From DASRDZ01 sp035652335 (GTDB lineage: Bacteria; Chloroflexota; Dormibacteria; Aeolococcales; Aeolococcaceae), in NCBI GenBank assembly GCA_035652335.1, contig DASRDZ010000008.1:1-25937 (forward strand): a stretch of DNA of 25,937 bases, given 5' to 3'. The translations under genes and the position numbers were made by a program. The first letter of the stretch is position 1; each line of letters opens with the position of its first letter. Below the pieces are notes generated by a model. That model had not been told where the DNA came from. It did no database searches and was given only the letters and a program-made list of their open reading frames with translations. Shown in pieces: positions 12,951 to 21,383 of this stretch.

Positions 12951-15497
12951 ATGTTCCACCTCGCCCTCACCAACGTCCTGCACCGCAAGCTCCGCTTCGC
13001 GCTGACCGCGCTGGCCGTGGCCCTCGGCGTCGCCTTCGTCGCCGGCACGTACATGCTCACCGACACCATGCACGCCGCCTTCAGCACCTTCTTCACCCAG
13101 GCCGACGCCAAGGTGGACCTGACCGTCGACTCGCCGTCCAAGCTGTCCACCACGACCGCCTCGTGGGGCGACCGGCAGCCGCTGCCCGAGAGCACCATCA
13201 GCACAGTGCGCGGCGTGCCCGGGGTGGCGGCCGCGGAAGGCATGGTGCAGGGCTCTGCGCAGATCGTCGACAAGCAGGGCAAGGTGATCACCACCACCGG
13301 CGCGCCGACGCTCGGCATGTCGACGATCACCAATCCCGCTCTCGACACCCTGACCCTGCGCAGCGGCAGCCGGCCCATCGGCGGGGGCCAGATCGGCATC
13401 GACGCGCAGACCGCGCGCACCCACGACCTCCACGTCGGCGACCAGGTGCGCATCCTCTTCCCCGCCGGCTCGGGGACCTTCCGCATCGTCGGCATCTTCG
13501 GCGTCGGCGAGCTGGACAGCATGGCGGGAGCCACCGTGGTCACCTTCGACCTGCCGGTCGCCCAGCAGGCGCTCGGCAAGCAGGGCGTCGTCGACGCGGT
13601 GCTGATCAAGGCGCAGCCCAGCGCCGACATCGGCCAGCTGCGCACCGCCGTGCAGAAGGCGGTCGGCGGCGGCGTCGAGGTGCTCACCGGGCAGCAGGTC
13701 GCCGACAACACCACCAAGAGCATCGACCAGGGCCTGGGGTTCTTCTCGGCGATGCTGATGGTGTTCTCGTCGATCGCCATCTTCGTGGGCGCCTTCATCA
13801 TCTACAACACCTTCGCCGTCGTCGTCGTCGAGCGCACCCGCGAGCTGGGGCTGCTGCGCAGCATCGGCGCCAGCACGCGTCAGCTCATCGGCAGCCTGCT
13901 CGCGGAGGCGGCGGTGGTCGGGCTGGTGGCGTCGCTCGCCGGCATCGCGCTCGGCGCCGGCGTGTGCATCGGCCTGACCAGCCTCTTCGCCGCCACGGGC
14001 ATGGAGCTGCCGCCCGCGCCGCTGCAGATCACGGCACGCACGGTCATCGTCTCGCTGCTCGTCGGCGTGCTGGTCACCGTGGTCGCGTCGCTCGGTCCCG
14101 CCTTGCGCACGCGCAAGCTCTCGCCGGTGCAAGCGCTGGTCTCAGGGCTCGCCGCGCCGGGGCCGATGCCGCTGCGGCGGGTCATCACCGGCACCGCGAT
14201 GTCGGCGGGCGGCCTCGCCGGGGTGATCTACGGCGCCTTCGCCCAGATCGACAATCGCCTGCCCTTCATCGGCGGCGGCGCGCTGCTCCTCTTCCTCGGC
14301 GTCGCGCAGCTCAGCCCGCTGATCGTGCGACCCGTGGCGCGGGTCGCAGGCTGGCCGGTGGCCAAGCTCTTCGGCCTCTCCGGCAGGCTGGGCCGTGAGA
14401 ACGCGATGCGCAGCCCGGTGCGCACCGCGCGCACCGCCGCCGCGCTGGTCATCGGCATGGCACTGGTGAGCTTCGTGGCCATCTACGGCGCGTCGCTGAA
14501 GGCCTCGACCGGGTCGATGCTCGACCAGCTGGTCACCGGCGACTACGTGATGACCGGCACCAACCAGTACACGGGTTTCAGCCCCGAGGCGGTGCGCGCC
14601 ATCCGCCTGCTGCCCCAGGTCGCCAACGTCGGCGAGATCCGCGGCGGCTATGCCGAGCTGAAGGGCAGCCTGGTCGGGGTCGGGGGCACGCAGGTGTCGG
14701 AGATGCTCGACGTCACCAATCTCACCGTCCTCGAGGGCAACATCCGCGGCCTCGACACCGGGGCCAGCATCGCCATGGGCAGCACCGTCGCCGCGGTGCA
14801 GGGTCTGCACGCCGGCGGCACCCTGACGCTGAGCTTCGACAAGGTCGGCGTGCGCACGCTGCCCATCGCCGCGATCTACGACGACTCCAAGGGCTCGGTC
14901 GGCGAGTACCTTCTCGGGCTGAACACCTTCGAGTCGGTCTTCGGGCAGCAGCTCGACATGATGGCCATCGTCAAGGCGACCAGCGGCGCCCCGCCGGCAC
15001 AGGTGAGCGCCGCGTTGACCAAGGCGCTGGCGCCGTACCCCAACGTGAAGCTGCAGGACCGCGCCGCCTTCCGCCAGTCGACCATGGACCAGATCGACCA
15101 GCTGCTCACCCTGCTCTACGCGCTGCTGGTGCTGGCCGTGGTGATCGCGCTGCTGGGCATCGTCAACACCCTGGCGCTCTCGACCATCGAGCGCGTCCGC
15201 GAGCTGGGGCTGCTGCGCGCCGTCGGCATGGGCCGTCGCGAGGTGCGCGCCATGGTGCGCTGCGAGGCCGTGATCGTCTCCTTCATCGGCGCCCTGATCG
15301 GCCTCGTCGTCGGCGTCGTGCTGGCGGTGGTGGCGCTGCGGGCTTTGCAGGACAAGGGTCTCGGCGTCCTCTCGCTGCCCTGGGTGCAGCTCGCCGTGTT
15401 CCTCGCCGTCGGTGCCCTCGCCGGCGTTCTGGCAGCCGTCTTCCCCGCCCGGCGCGCGGCCCGCGTGGACGTCGTCCGCGCCATCGCCTCGACATGA
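12951..15497 (+). CDS. FtsX-like ABC permease with MacB periplasmic domains
   Basis: An 848-residue permease. It has an N-terminal helix (about 17-37), a first large extracytoplasmic MacB-PCD-like domain (about 40-255), and a first FtsX block of three helices (AMLMVFSSIAIFVGAFIIYN; VVVVERTRELGLLRSIGAS; then two more helices). A linker with further helices and a second extracytoplasmic domain (about 510-700) follow. The second FtsX block has STIERVRELGLLRAVGMG. This duplicated layout (COG0577, ExporterVII-like) is usual in Gram-positive and high-GC bacteria. GGAAGGG lies about nine bases before the ATG. It works with the ATPase directly upstream. Substrate unknown. Confidence 0.92.
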   Translation: MFHLALTNVLHRKLRFALTALAVALGVAFVAGTYMLTDTMHAAFSTFFTQADAKVDLTVDSPSKLSTTTASWGDRQPLPESTISTVRGVPGVAAAEGMVQGSAQIVDKQGKVITTTGAPTLGMSTITNPALDTLTLRSGSRPIGGGQIGIDAQTARTHDLHVGDQVRILFPAGSGTFRIVGIFGVGELDSMAGATVVTFDLPVAQQALGKQGVVDAVLIKAQPSADIGQLRTAVQKAVGGGVEVLTGQQVADNTTKSIDQGLGFFSAMLMVFSSIAIFVGAFIIYNTFAVVVVERTRELGLLRSIGASTRQLIGSLLAEAAVVGLVASLAGIALGAGVCIGLTSLFAATGMELPPAPLQITARTVIVSLLVGVLVTVVASLGPALRTRKLSPVQALVSGLAAPGPMPLRRVITGTAMSAGGLAGVIYGAFAQIDNRLPFIGGGALLLFLGVAQLSPLIVRPVARVAGWPVAKLFGLSGRLGRENAMRSPVRTARTAAALVIGMALVSFVAIYGASLKASTGSMLDQLVTGDYVMTGTNQYTGFSPEAVRAIRLLPQVANVGEIRGGYAELKGSLVGVGGTQVSEMLDVTNLTVLEGNIRGLDTGASIAMGSTVAAVQGLHAGGTLTLSFDKVGVRTLPIAAIYDDSKGSVGEYLLGLNTFESVFGQQLDMMAIVKATSGAPPAQVSAALTKALAPYPNVKLQDRAAFRQSTMDQIDQLLTLLYALLVLAVVIALLGIVNTLALSTIERVRELGLLRAVGMGRREVRAMVRCEAVIVSFIGALIGLVVGVVLAVVALRALQDKGLGVLSLPWVQLAVFLAVGALAGVLAAVFPARRAARVDVVRAIAST

Positions 15498-15515
15498 CAT
15501 CTAGGGAGAGCGTCC

Positions 15516-15773
15516 ATGGATCCTGACAGCAACGACCGCAACGATCGCATGATCCTCCTGCTCGACCCGGCGACCCGAGCCATCGTGGCCCAGTGCAGCG
15601 GCCCGGCGGAGAACGGCGACTGCCCCAACGCGGGCGCCGGCGGCGTCGTGCCCTGCGCGGGGCGGCGCATCGTGCCCGCCTACGGCACCGGCATCGAGGG
15701 GTGGCATCTCACCGTCGTCGACACGCACCGCACCAGCTGCCCGCTGGCCACGCTGCTTCCCGACGAGACCTAG
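15516..15773 (+). CDS. small four-cysteine protein, uncharacterised
   Basis: An 85-residue protein with a good Shine-Dalgarno (GGGAGAG) before ATG 15516, 18 bases after the permease stop, so probably in the same operon. Cysteines at 27, 36, 47 and 75, in AQCSGPAENGDCPN, VVPCAGR and HRTSCPLA, could bind a metal or form disulfides. There is no signal peptide or membrane helix. The ILLLDPATRAIVAQC start could form a beta-hairpin. I do not recognise the family. Confidence 0.6.
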   Translation: MDPDSNDRNDRMILLLDPATRAIVAQCSGPAENGDCPNAGAGGVVPCAGRRIVPAYGTGIEGWHLTVVDTHRTSCPLATLLPDET

Positions 15774-15811
15774 CCCCTCCCGTTCGTTCGCCGGCTGATC
15801 GGCTGAGACCT

Positions 15812-16018
15812 CTAGGTGTCGGCGCTGCGCGGCCGCGCGAACGACGCGGCCGCCAGCGCCACCACCGCCAGCAGCGCGAAGAGCACCGCGTGCTTGGTGT
15901 GCCGCGCGTAGGCGTCGGCGAGGAACGACGTCGGGGTGGTCGCGTAGAAGATGCACATCCCGGCGAACACCACCGCGAGGGCGATGCACACGCCCACCAG
16001 TGCCCAGCTCCTCTGCAT
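15812..16018 (-). CDS. small two-helix membrane protein
   Basis: A 68-residue protein with two predicted membrane helices (about 7-27 and 46-62) joined by a short polar loop (TTPTSFLADAYARHTKH). It follows the UppP gene by 26 bases on the same strand. GGAGG lies 11 bases before the ATG, slightly far but usable. It may be an accessory to UppP or an unrelated small membrane protein. The family is not recognised. Confidence 0.6.
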   Translation of the reverse strand: MQRSWALVGVCIALAVVFAGMCIFYATTPTSFLADAYARHTKHAVLFALLAVVALAAASFARPRSADT

Positions 16019-16044
16019 TTGCGCGTCGACCTCCTGGTTGATGC

Positions 16045-16911
16045 TCAGCGGATGACGATCAGGCCCACCACGCCGAGGGCGGCGCAGTAGTACGCGTAGG
16101 GGTCGAGCCGCCCGACGCGGAAGTAGCGGATCAGGAACCGCGCGCTGAAGTATGCGGCGACGCCCGCCAGCACCGCGCCGAAGACGTAGGTGCCGATCGG
16201 TGCGTGGGGGGTGCTGACCAGCTGGGGGATCTCCAGCAGCGCGGCGGCGAGGATGACCGGCGTGGCGAGCAGGAAGGAGAAGCGCGCCGCCTCCTCGTGG
16301 CGCAACCCCGCGAGCAGGCCGCCGGCCATGGTCGCTCCGGAGCGCGAGATGCCGGGGAACAGCGCCAGCGCCTGGCACGTGCCCACCAGCAGCGCAGCAG
16401 GGAACGACAGCCGCGAGGCGGGGCGGAACGACTCCTCCTGCGCCGCGCGCGAGCGGCCCTCCACGCCCACGCGCCTCTCGGCGCGGCGGCGCAGCATCTC
16501 GGCGCCGAGCAGGATGGCGCCGTTGACGACGAGGAACGACGAGGCCGCGCGCCCGTTGCTGAACAGCGACTTGAAGCGATCCTCGAAGACGACGCCGAGC
16601 ACTCCGGCGGGGATGGTGCCGACGATGAGCAGCGCCATCATGCGCTCGTCCTCGGTGCGGATCTCGCCGCGGGGGATGGCCCGCAGGAAGGCCACGATCA
16701 TGCGGATCCAGTCGTCGCGATAGAGGATGAGCAGCGCCGTCGCGGTGCCGAGATGGAGCAGCACCAGCAGCGGCACGAAGGTCGGGTCGGAGGGGTTGAA
16801 GTCGAGGTGGAAGATGAGCGGCACCACCACGGCGTGGCCGAGCGAGGAGACGGGGAAGAGCTCGGTCGCGCCCTGGAGGAGGCCGAGGAACGACACCAGC
16901 CACAGCGACAC
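16045..16911 (-). CDS. uppP: undecaprenyl-diphosphatase UppP (BacA family)
   Basis: A 288-residue polytopic membrane protein with both catalytic signatures of the family: QGATELFPVSSLGH (13-26, with Glu17 and the SSxGH motif) and PGISRSGAT (186-194, with Arg190). It removes a phosphate from undecaprenyl diphosphate so the lipid carrier can be reused in peptidoglycan and other glycan synthesis; overexpression can confer bacitracin resistance. The GTG at 16911 is the most upstream start that fits; a second GTG five codons later is an alternative, and neither has a clear ribosome site. It lies 57 bases after the phospholipase C gene and 26 bases before a 68-residue membrane protein. Confidence 0.92.
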   Translation of the reverse strand: MSLWLVSFLGLLQGATELFPVSSLGHAVVVPLIFHLDFNPSDPTFVPLLVLLHLGTATALLILYRDDWIRMIVAFLRAIPRGEIRTEDERMMALLIVGTIPAGVLGVVFEDRFKSLFSNGRAASSFLVVNGAILLGAEMLRRRAERRVGVEGRSRAAQEESFRPASRLSFPAALLVGTCQALALFPGISRSGATMAGGLLAGLRHEEAARFSFLLATPVILAAALLEIPQLVSTPHAPIGTYVFGAVLAGVAAYFSARFLIRYFRVGRLDPYAYYCAALGVVGLIVIR

Positions 16912-16968
16912 GGCGGGGCACGATACCAGGCGGGGACGGTGCGGCCGGGGCCCCGCCGCGGGATCAGC

Positions 16969-18507
16969 TCAGCCGGGGCTGCGCTCGCGGTGGCCGTGGG
17001 GCAGCCCGCTGGGCGAGGGCCGGGTGCCCGGCTCCTGGTGCGGCGGCGGGGTCTGCGCCGGGTCGGGCGCCGGGTAGGGATCGGCCTGCACCTCGGCGGT
17101 GAGGCACTCGGGGTGCTGGGCGGGGTCGTCGGGTGGCGCCGGCGGCAGCAGCGGGAGGGAGAGGTCCGGCCGCACGAAGTTGAAGGCCGCGGTGAGGTCG
17201 CCGACCGTCTGCCGCCGCCACTCGCTGACGTTCGCCGCGCGCACCCCGAAGCGGCGCTCCAGGAAGAGCAGCAGCGAGGTGTGGTCGAAGAGGTCGCGGC
17301 AGACGAAGCCGCCACGGCTGAGCGGCGACACCACCAGCATCGGCACGCGGAAGCCCAGGCCGATCGGCTGCGAGTCGCCGGTGACGAACTCGCCCGGCGT
17401 GCCCGCGGGCGGCACCGGCGGCGGCACGTGGTCGAAGAACCCGCCGTTCTCGTCATAGGTGACAAAAAGTGCCACCCGGGGCCAGAGCGTCGAGGCCATC
17501 AGGGCGTTGACCACCAGGCTGACGGCGTTCTCGCCGTCGTGCGGCGCCGCCGCAGGGTGCTCCGACTGCACGGCGCCGTTGACCACCCACGACACCGGCG
17601 GCAGCGTGCCCGCGGCGACGTCGCGGAGGAAGTCGCCGGGGAAGAGCGGCGCCAGGTTGCCCTGCAGGGTCGCGGCGCGCGAGGCCATCGCCGGGTCCCC
17701 CGTGAAGTTCTGCGGCCAGTACTGCTGGAACAGGTAGAGGGGGTTGTCCTCGTAGTTGCCGCTGGGGTCGCCGTAGCACTTCCAGGCGATGCCGGCGTCG
17801 GTGAGCTGCTCGGGGTAGGTGACCCAGCCGGGGTCGAAGACGCCCCAGGTGCCGGCCGGTGACGAGGGGATCGCGTCGGTGAGCTTGCGCGTGCTGAGGA
17901 CGGGACCGCCGAACCTCCCCTGCGGGTCGAGCATCCCGGTGAGCGAGTAGAGCCGGTTCGACGAGGTCGAGCCCATCACCGAGCAGTGGTAGCCGTCGCA
18001 GAGGGTGAAGGCGTCGGCGAGCGCGTGGTAGAAGGGCAGGTCGCTGCGCTCGTAGTAGCCCATGAAGCTGTGGTCGCTGTCGCCCGCGTGCGCCACCGCC
18101 CAGCGGTCCATGGCGCCGCCGTCCCAGGAGGTGTGCTGGTCGCCGTAGCTGTGGGTGATGTCGTTGGTGCACTCGCCCGTCTGCGTCGTGCCGATCTGCG
18201 TGGTGTCGAGATGGAAGGGCACGACCACGCGCGACGCGCCGGAGGAGTCGGTGTACTGCTGCGCGAACACGCCCGGCAGCGCGTTGGGGTCGTCGAAGCC
18301 GCGCACCGCGGGGTAGGTGCCGAAGTAGTGGTCGAAGGAGCGGTTCTCCTGGATGAGGATGACGACGTGCTCGATGTCCTCCAGCCGCCCCGCCGCCGCC
18401 GGCGGTGAGGCGAGGGCGCGGAGCACCGGATCGCCGAGCACGGCCGCCCCCGCCAGGGCGGCGCCGCTCTTGAGCAGGTCGCGTCGGGTCAGCTGCAGCG
18501 GGGCCAC
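16969..18507 (-). CDS. Tat-exported phospholipase C/acid phosphatase family phosphoesterase
   Basis: A 512-residue secreted enzyme of the PF04185 phosphoesterase family. A twin-arginine signal (LTRRDLLKSGAALAG, Arg8-Arg9) is followed by the metal-binding ENRSFDHYFG motif (54-63). Later motifs are GSTSSNRLYSLTG, an SEHP segment in the middle, and YDENGGFFDHVPPP, the second metal box. The C-terminal tail of about 60 residues is Pro-rich and polar and has no clear domain. The start is a GTG at 18507 with AAGGGG only two bases before it, so the exact start is uncertain. Members hydrolyse phosphatidylcholine or other phosphate esters outside the cell. It is divergent from the DUF4331 gene and may be co-transcribed with UppP. 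Confidence 0.88.
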   Translation of the reverse strand: MAPLQLTRRDLLKSGAALAGAAVLGDPVLRALASPPAAAGRLEDIEHVVILIQENRSFDHYFGTYPAVRGFDDPNALPGVFAQQYTDSSGASRVVVPFHLDTTQIGTTQTGECTNDITHSYGDQHTSWDGGAMDRWAVAHAGDSDHSFMGYYERSDLPFYHALADAFTLCDGYHCSVMGSTSSNRLYSLTGMLDPQGRFGGPVLSTRKLTDAIPSSPAGTWGVFDPGWVTYPEQLTDAGIAWKCYGDPSGNYEDNPLYLFQQYWPQNFTGDPAMASRAATLQGNLAPLFPGDFLRDVAAGTLPPVSWVVNGAVQSEHPAAAPHDGENAVSLVVNALMASTLWPRVALFVTYDENGGFFDHVPPPVPPAGTPGEFVTGDSQPIGLGFRVPMLVVSPLSRGGFVCRDLFDHTSLLLFLERRFGVRAANVSEWRRQTVGDLTAAFNFVRPDLSLPLLPPAPPDDPAQHPECLTAEVQADPYPAPDPAQTPPPHQEPGTRPSPSGLPHGHRERSPG

Positions 18508-18672
18508 GTCCCCTTGGGACAGCGGTGCCGCCCGCCGTCTTGCACCCTTGGTGAGTCGTCAACCGCCGCGCTGGTGGCGGGGAGCCGCCGCCTGTAAAGA
18601 AAACGCCTGCATCCGCTCCGGGGAGCGCCCGCGTACCGCGAGGTGTCGCAGCCCATCCCTGGAGGCAGGCAC
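18508..18672. promoter_or_regulatory. divergent intergenic region with AT-rich patch and palindrome
   Basis: 165 bases between the phosphoesterase and DUF4331 starts. The most AT-rich patch of the area (TGTAAAGAAAAC, 18593-18604) could contain a -10 element for the plus-strand operon. It is followed by the 14-base palindrome CGCTCCGGGGAGCG (18614-18627), a possible operator. A strong GGAGG at 18661-18665 fixes the DUF4331 start. No clear -35 box was found. Confidence 0.45.
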
Positions 18673-20043
18673 ATGACCCATCGAAGACGTCGACTGTTCA
18701 CCGGCCTGGTCGCGCTGGCCGCCGCGGGGGCGGGCATCGCACCCTGGGCGGCCTCGGCGTCGAGCCACCGCGAGGCGCCGCTGATCGCCCAGGACCCGGT
18801 GGCCGACAACACCGACCTCTACGCCTTCACCAGCCCGGACGCCACCGACACCGTCACCCTGGTGGCCAACTACATCCCCTTCGAGCAGCCCGCGGGCGGG
18901 CCCAACTTCTACAGCTTCGGTGACGACGTGCTCTACCAGTTCCACGTCGACAACGTGGGCGACGGGCAGAGCCACCTCACCTTCGACTTCCGCTTCCACA
19001 CCAGCACCGTCGACAACCAGACGTTCCTCTACAACACGGGCCCGATCAGCTACGACGCGGTGCACAACCGCTACGTCAACTGGAACCGGCCGCAGACCTA
19101 CACGCTGAGCGTGGAGGGACCGGCGGGGAGCACCGTGCTGGGCAGCGGCCTGCTCACCCCACCCGACGTGGTCGGCATGGCGTCGACGGGCAACGCGTCG
19201 ACGTACCACGCCCTGGCCCAGGACGCGGTGCACACCATCAGCACGACCCAGGGTGACGTCACCGTCTGGGCGGGACAGCGGGACGATCCCTTCTTCGCCG
19301 ACCTGGGCGGCATCTTCGACCTGCTCAACGTGCCGCCCTTCGGCACCGCGGGCGAGGACTACCTGGCCGGCATCAACGTGCAGAGCATCGTGCTGCGCGT
19401 ACCCAAGGCCATGCTGCACAGCGCCAATCCCGGCGACCCCGTGGTGGGCATCTGGGCCTCGGCGTCGCGGCAGAAGGTGACCGTGCTCGACCCCGGGAGC
19501 AAGCACGAGGCCGGTCCCTGGGTGCAGGTCTCGCGGCTGGGCAACCCGCTGGTCAACGAGGTGATCACCGACTACGCCACCAAGGACCTCTTCAACGGCA
19601 CCCAGCCGGCCGGCGACTCGCAGTTCCTGGGCCGCTTCCTCAACCCGGAGCTGGCCGCGCTGATCCACGCGCTGATCGACCCGGCGACGCCGACGACCAA
19701 CCGCCAGGACATCGTGGCCGTGCTGCTCACCGGGCTGCCGGGGCTCAACCAGGCGGCCATCGCGCATCCCACCCTGGCCGACGAGCTGCGCCTCAACTTG
19801 TCGACCGCTCCCAGCAGCACCGACCCCAACGCGGTCAACCGTCTCGGCGTCCTCGGCGGGCAGCTCGACGGCTGGCCCAACGGGCGCCGTCTCGCCGACG
19901 ACGTGCTCGACATCGCGGTGCAGGCCCTGGCCGGTGCCACCGACGGCGTCTCCATCCCCTCCGTGGTGGGCGACGGGGTGAACGCCAACGACGTGCCGTT
20001 CCAGCTGCACTTCCCCTACCTCGCCGACCCGCACATGCCGTGA
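18673..20043 (+). CDS. DUF4331 domain secreted protein
   Basis: A 456-residue exported protein. A signal peptide with an Arg-rich start and hydrophobic core ends near WAASA. The mature protein begins with the family hallmark SSHREAPLIAQDPVADNTDLYAFTSPD and ends with FQLHFPYLADPH, another conserved feature. Between them are beta-rich segments such as VLYQFHVDN and GIWASASRQK. DUF4331 proteins have no settled function. ATG 18673 is chosen over a reading from 18643 because GGAGG lies seven bases upstream. It starts a run of four plus-strand genes; the next gene overlaps its stop (GTGA), and a TTCG hairpin follows directly. Confidence 0.9.
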   Translation: MTHRRRRLFTGLVALAAAGAGIAPWAASASSHREAPLIAQDPVADNTDLYAFTSPDATDTVTLVANYIPFEQPAGGPNFYSFGDDVLYQFHVDNVGDGQSHLTFDFRFHTSTVDNQTFLYNTGPISYDAVHNRYVNWNRPQTYTLSVEGPAGSTVLGSGLLTPPDVVGMASTGNASTYHALAQDAVHTISTTQGDVTVWAGQRDDPFFADLGGIFDLLNVPPFGTAGEDYLAGINVQSIVLRVPKAMLHSANPGDPVVGIWASASRQKVTVLDPGSKHEAGPWVQVSRLGNPLVNEVITDYATKDLFNGTQPAGDSQFLGRFLNPELAALIHALIDPATPTTNRQDIVAVLLTGLPGLNQAAIAHPTLADELRLNLSTAPSSTDPNAVNRLGVLGGQLDGWPNGRRLADDVLDIAVQALAGATDGVSIPSVVGDGVNANDVPFQLHFPYLADPHMP

Positions 20044-21383
20044 GGGGGCAGATCCATCCCCGGCAGGGGGGCTCCTTCGGGAGCCCCTTTGCCCTCGCGG
20101 CGGCCGCCACGATGGCGGCGGTTCTGGCCGGGTGTGGCAGCAACTTCGCCCCCGCGCCGGGTCGGGCGCCCTCCCCCGTCGCGGCGGTGGCGGGTGCCAC
20201 CACGCCGGCGACGGCGACCGAGCAGCTCATCGCCACCACCCAGGCGCACCTCCGCGTCGCCCCCGACGACGTGCAGTCGATCGACACCCTGGCGGCCGCG
20301 TACCTGCAGCGCGTCCGCGAGGTGGGCGATCCCTCCTACTACGACAAGGCGGACTCGCTGCTGCGGTCGGCGCTGGCGCTCTCCCCGAAGGACGCCGAGG
20401 CGACGCTGCTGAGCGGGACGCTGGCGCTGGCTCGCCACCACTTCCTCGACGGGCTGAGCTGGGGACAGCGCGCCGCCGCCCTCGATCCCAGCGGCGCCGA
20501 GCCGCTCGGCGTCATCACCGACGCCGAGGTGGAGCTGGGCCGCTACGACGCCGCCGTGGCCAGCGTGCAGCGGATGGTCGACCTGCGCCCCGACCTCGCC
20601 TCGTACAGCCGGGTGTCCTACCTGCGCGAGCTGCACGGCGACGTCGACGGCGCCATCGCCGCCATGCAGCTGGCGGTCACCGCGGGCGGTCCCGTCCCCG
20701 AGAACGTCGCGTACGTGCAGGTGCTGCTCGGCAACCTGTACTTCAACCGCGGTGACCTGGCCGGCGCCGAGGCGCAGTACCAGGCGGCGCTGCGCGCCGA
20801 TCCCGGCTACGTCAACGCCGTGGCGGCGCTGGCGCGCCTGCGTGCCGCGCAGCGCCGCTGGACGGAGTCGGTCGCGCTCTACCGGCAGGCCATCCTGGTC
20901 TACCCGCTGCCGCAGTACGTCATCGGCCTCGGCGACGCGCTGAGCGCGAGCGGCGACGCCACCGGCGCCGCGCAGCAGTACGACCTCGCCGTCGCCGAGC
21001 AGAGGCTGCAGGAGGCGAGCGGCGTCGACGTCGACCAGGAGCTGGCCCTCTTCGAGGCGGACCACAGGCGCGACCTGACCGGCGCCCTGGCCGCGGCGCA
21101 GCGCGCGGTGCGCGACCGCCCCAGCGTGCAGTCCGCCGACGCGCTGGCGTGGACCCTCTTCCAGTCGGGCGACGCGCGCGACGCGCTGCCGGTGTCGCAG
21201 CAGGCGCACCGGCTGGGCACGCGCGACGCGCTGATGTTCTTCCACTCCGGGATGATCGAGGCGGCGCTGGGCATGACCACCCAGGCGCGCAGCGACCTCT
21301 CGACGGCGCTGGCCATCAACCCGGACTTCTCGGTGCTGCAGAGCGGCGTCGCCCGTGCAGCGCTGGAGGCGCTGCCGCGATGA
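20040..21383 (+). CDS. TPR-repeat lipoprotein
   Basis: A 447-residue protein. The N-terminus gives a lipoprotein signal, FALAAAATMAAVLAGC, with Cys32 as the lipidated residue. The rest is alpha-helical TPR repeats, for example NLYFNRGDLAGAEAQYQAAL, ALARLRAAQRRWTESVALYR and ALGMTTQARSDLSTALAINP. It probably acts as a protein scaffold outside the membrane. The GTG at 20040 overlaps the DUF4331 stop and keeps the signal peptide; ATG 20112 would leave too short a signal. A perfect terminator-like hairpin lies within codons 10-16, which is odd for a coding start. The ATGA overlap at its end couples it to the metal exporter gene. Confidence 0.85.
   Translation: MRGQIHPRQGGSFGSPFALAAAATMAAVLAGCGSNFAPAPGRAPSPVAAVAGATTPATATEQLIATTQAHLRVAPDDVQSIDTLAAAYLQRVREVGDPSYYDKADSLLRSALALSPKDAEATLLSGTLALARHHFLDGLSWGQRAAALDPSGAEPLGVITDAEVELGRYDAAVASVQRMVDLRPDLASYSRVSYLRELHGDVDGAIAAMQLAVTAGGPVPENVAYVQVLLGNLYFNRGDLAGAEAQYQAALRADPGYVNAVAALARLRAAQRRWTESVALYRQAILVYPLPQYVIGLGDALSASGDATGAAQQYDLAVAEQRLQEASGVDVDQELALFEADHRRDLTGALAAAQRAVRDRPSVQSADALAWTLFQSGDARDALPVSQQAHRLGTRDALMFFHSGMIEAALGMTTQARSDLSTALAINPDFSVLQSGVARAALEALPR
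20068..20090 (+). terminator. TTCG-loop hairpin with T-run inside the start of the TPR gene
   Basis: GGGGCTCC (20068-20075) pairs perfectly with GGAGCCCC (20080-20087) around the very stable TTCG tetraloop, followed by TTT. It lies 25 bases after the DUF4331 stop, so it looks like an intrinsic terminator with a short T-run, yet it falls in the first codons of the TPR lipoprotein gene. It may reduce downstream transcription or hold the region in a structured leader. Confidence 0.65.

Noticed and set aside
15769..15817. ACCTAG and CTAGGT pair across the convergent stops of the four-Cys gene and the 68-residue protein, with a small inner GCCG/CGGC stem
   Set aside because: The loop is about 38 bases and the inner stem only four base pairs, without T-runs; too weak to call a bidirectional terminator.
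18559..20034. Long minus-strand open frame opposite DUF4331
   Set aside because: DUF4331 has a signal peptide, family motifs and a strong ribosome site; the opposite frame has none and a low-complexity Val/Gly/Arg composition.
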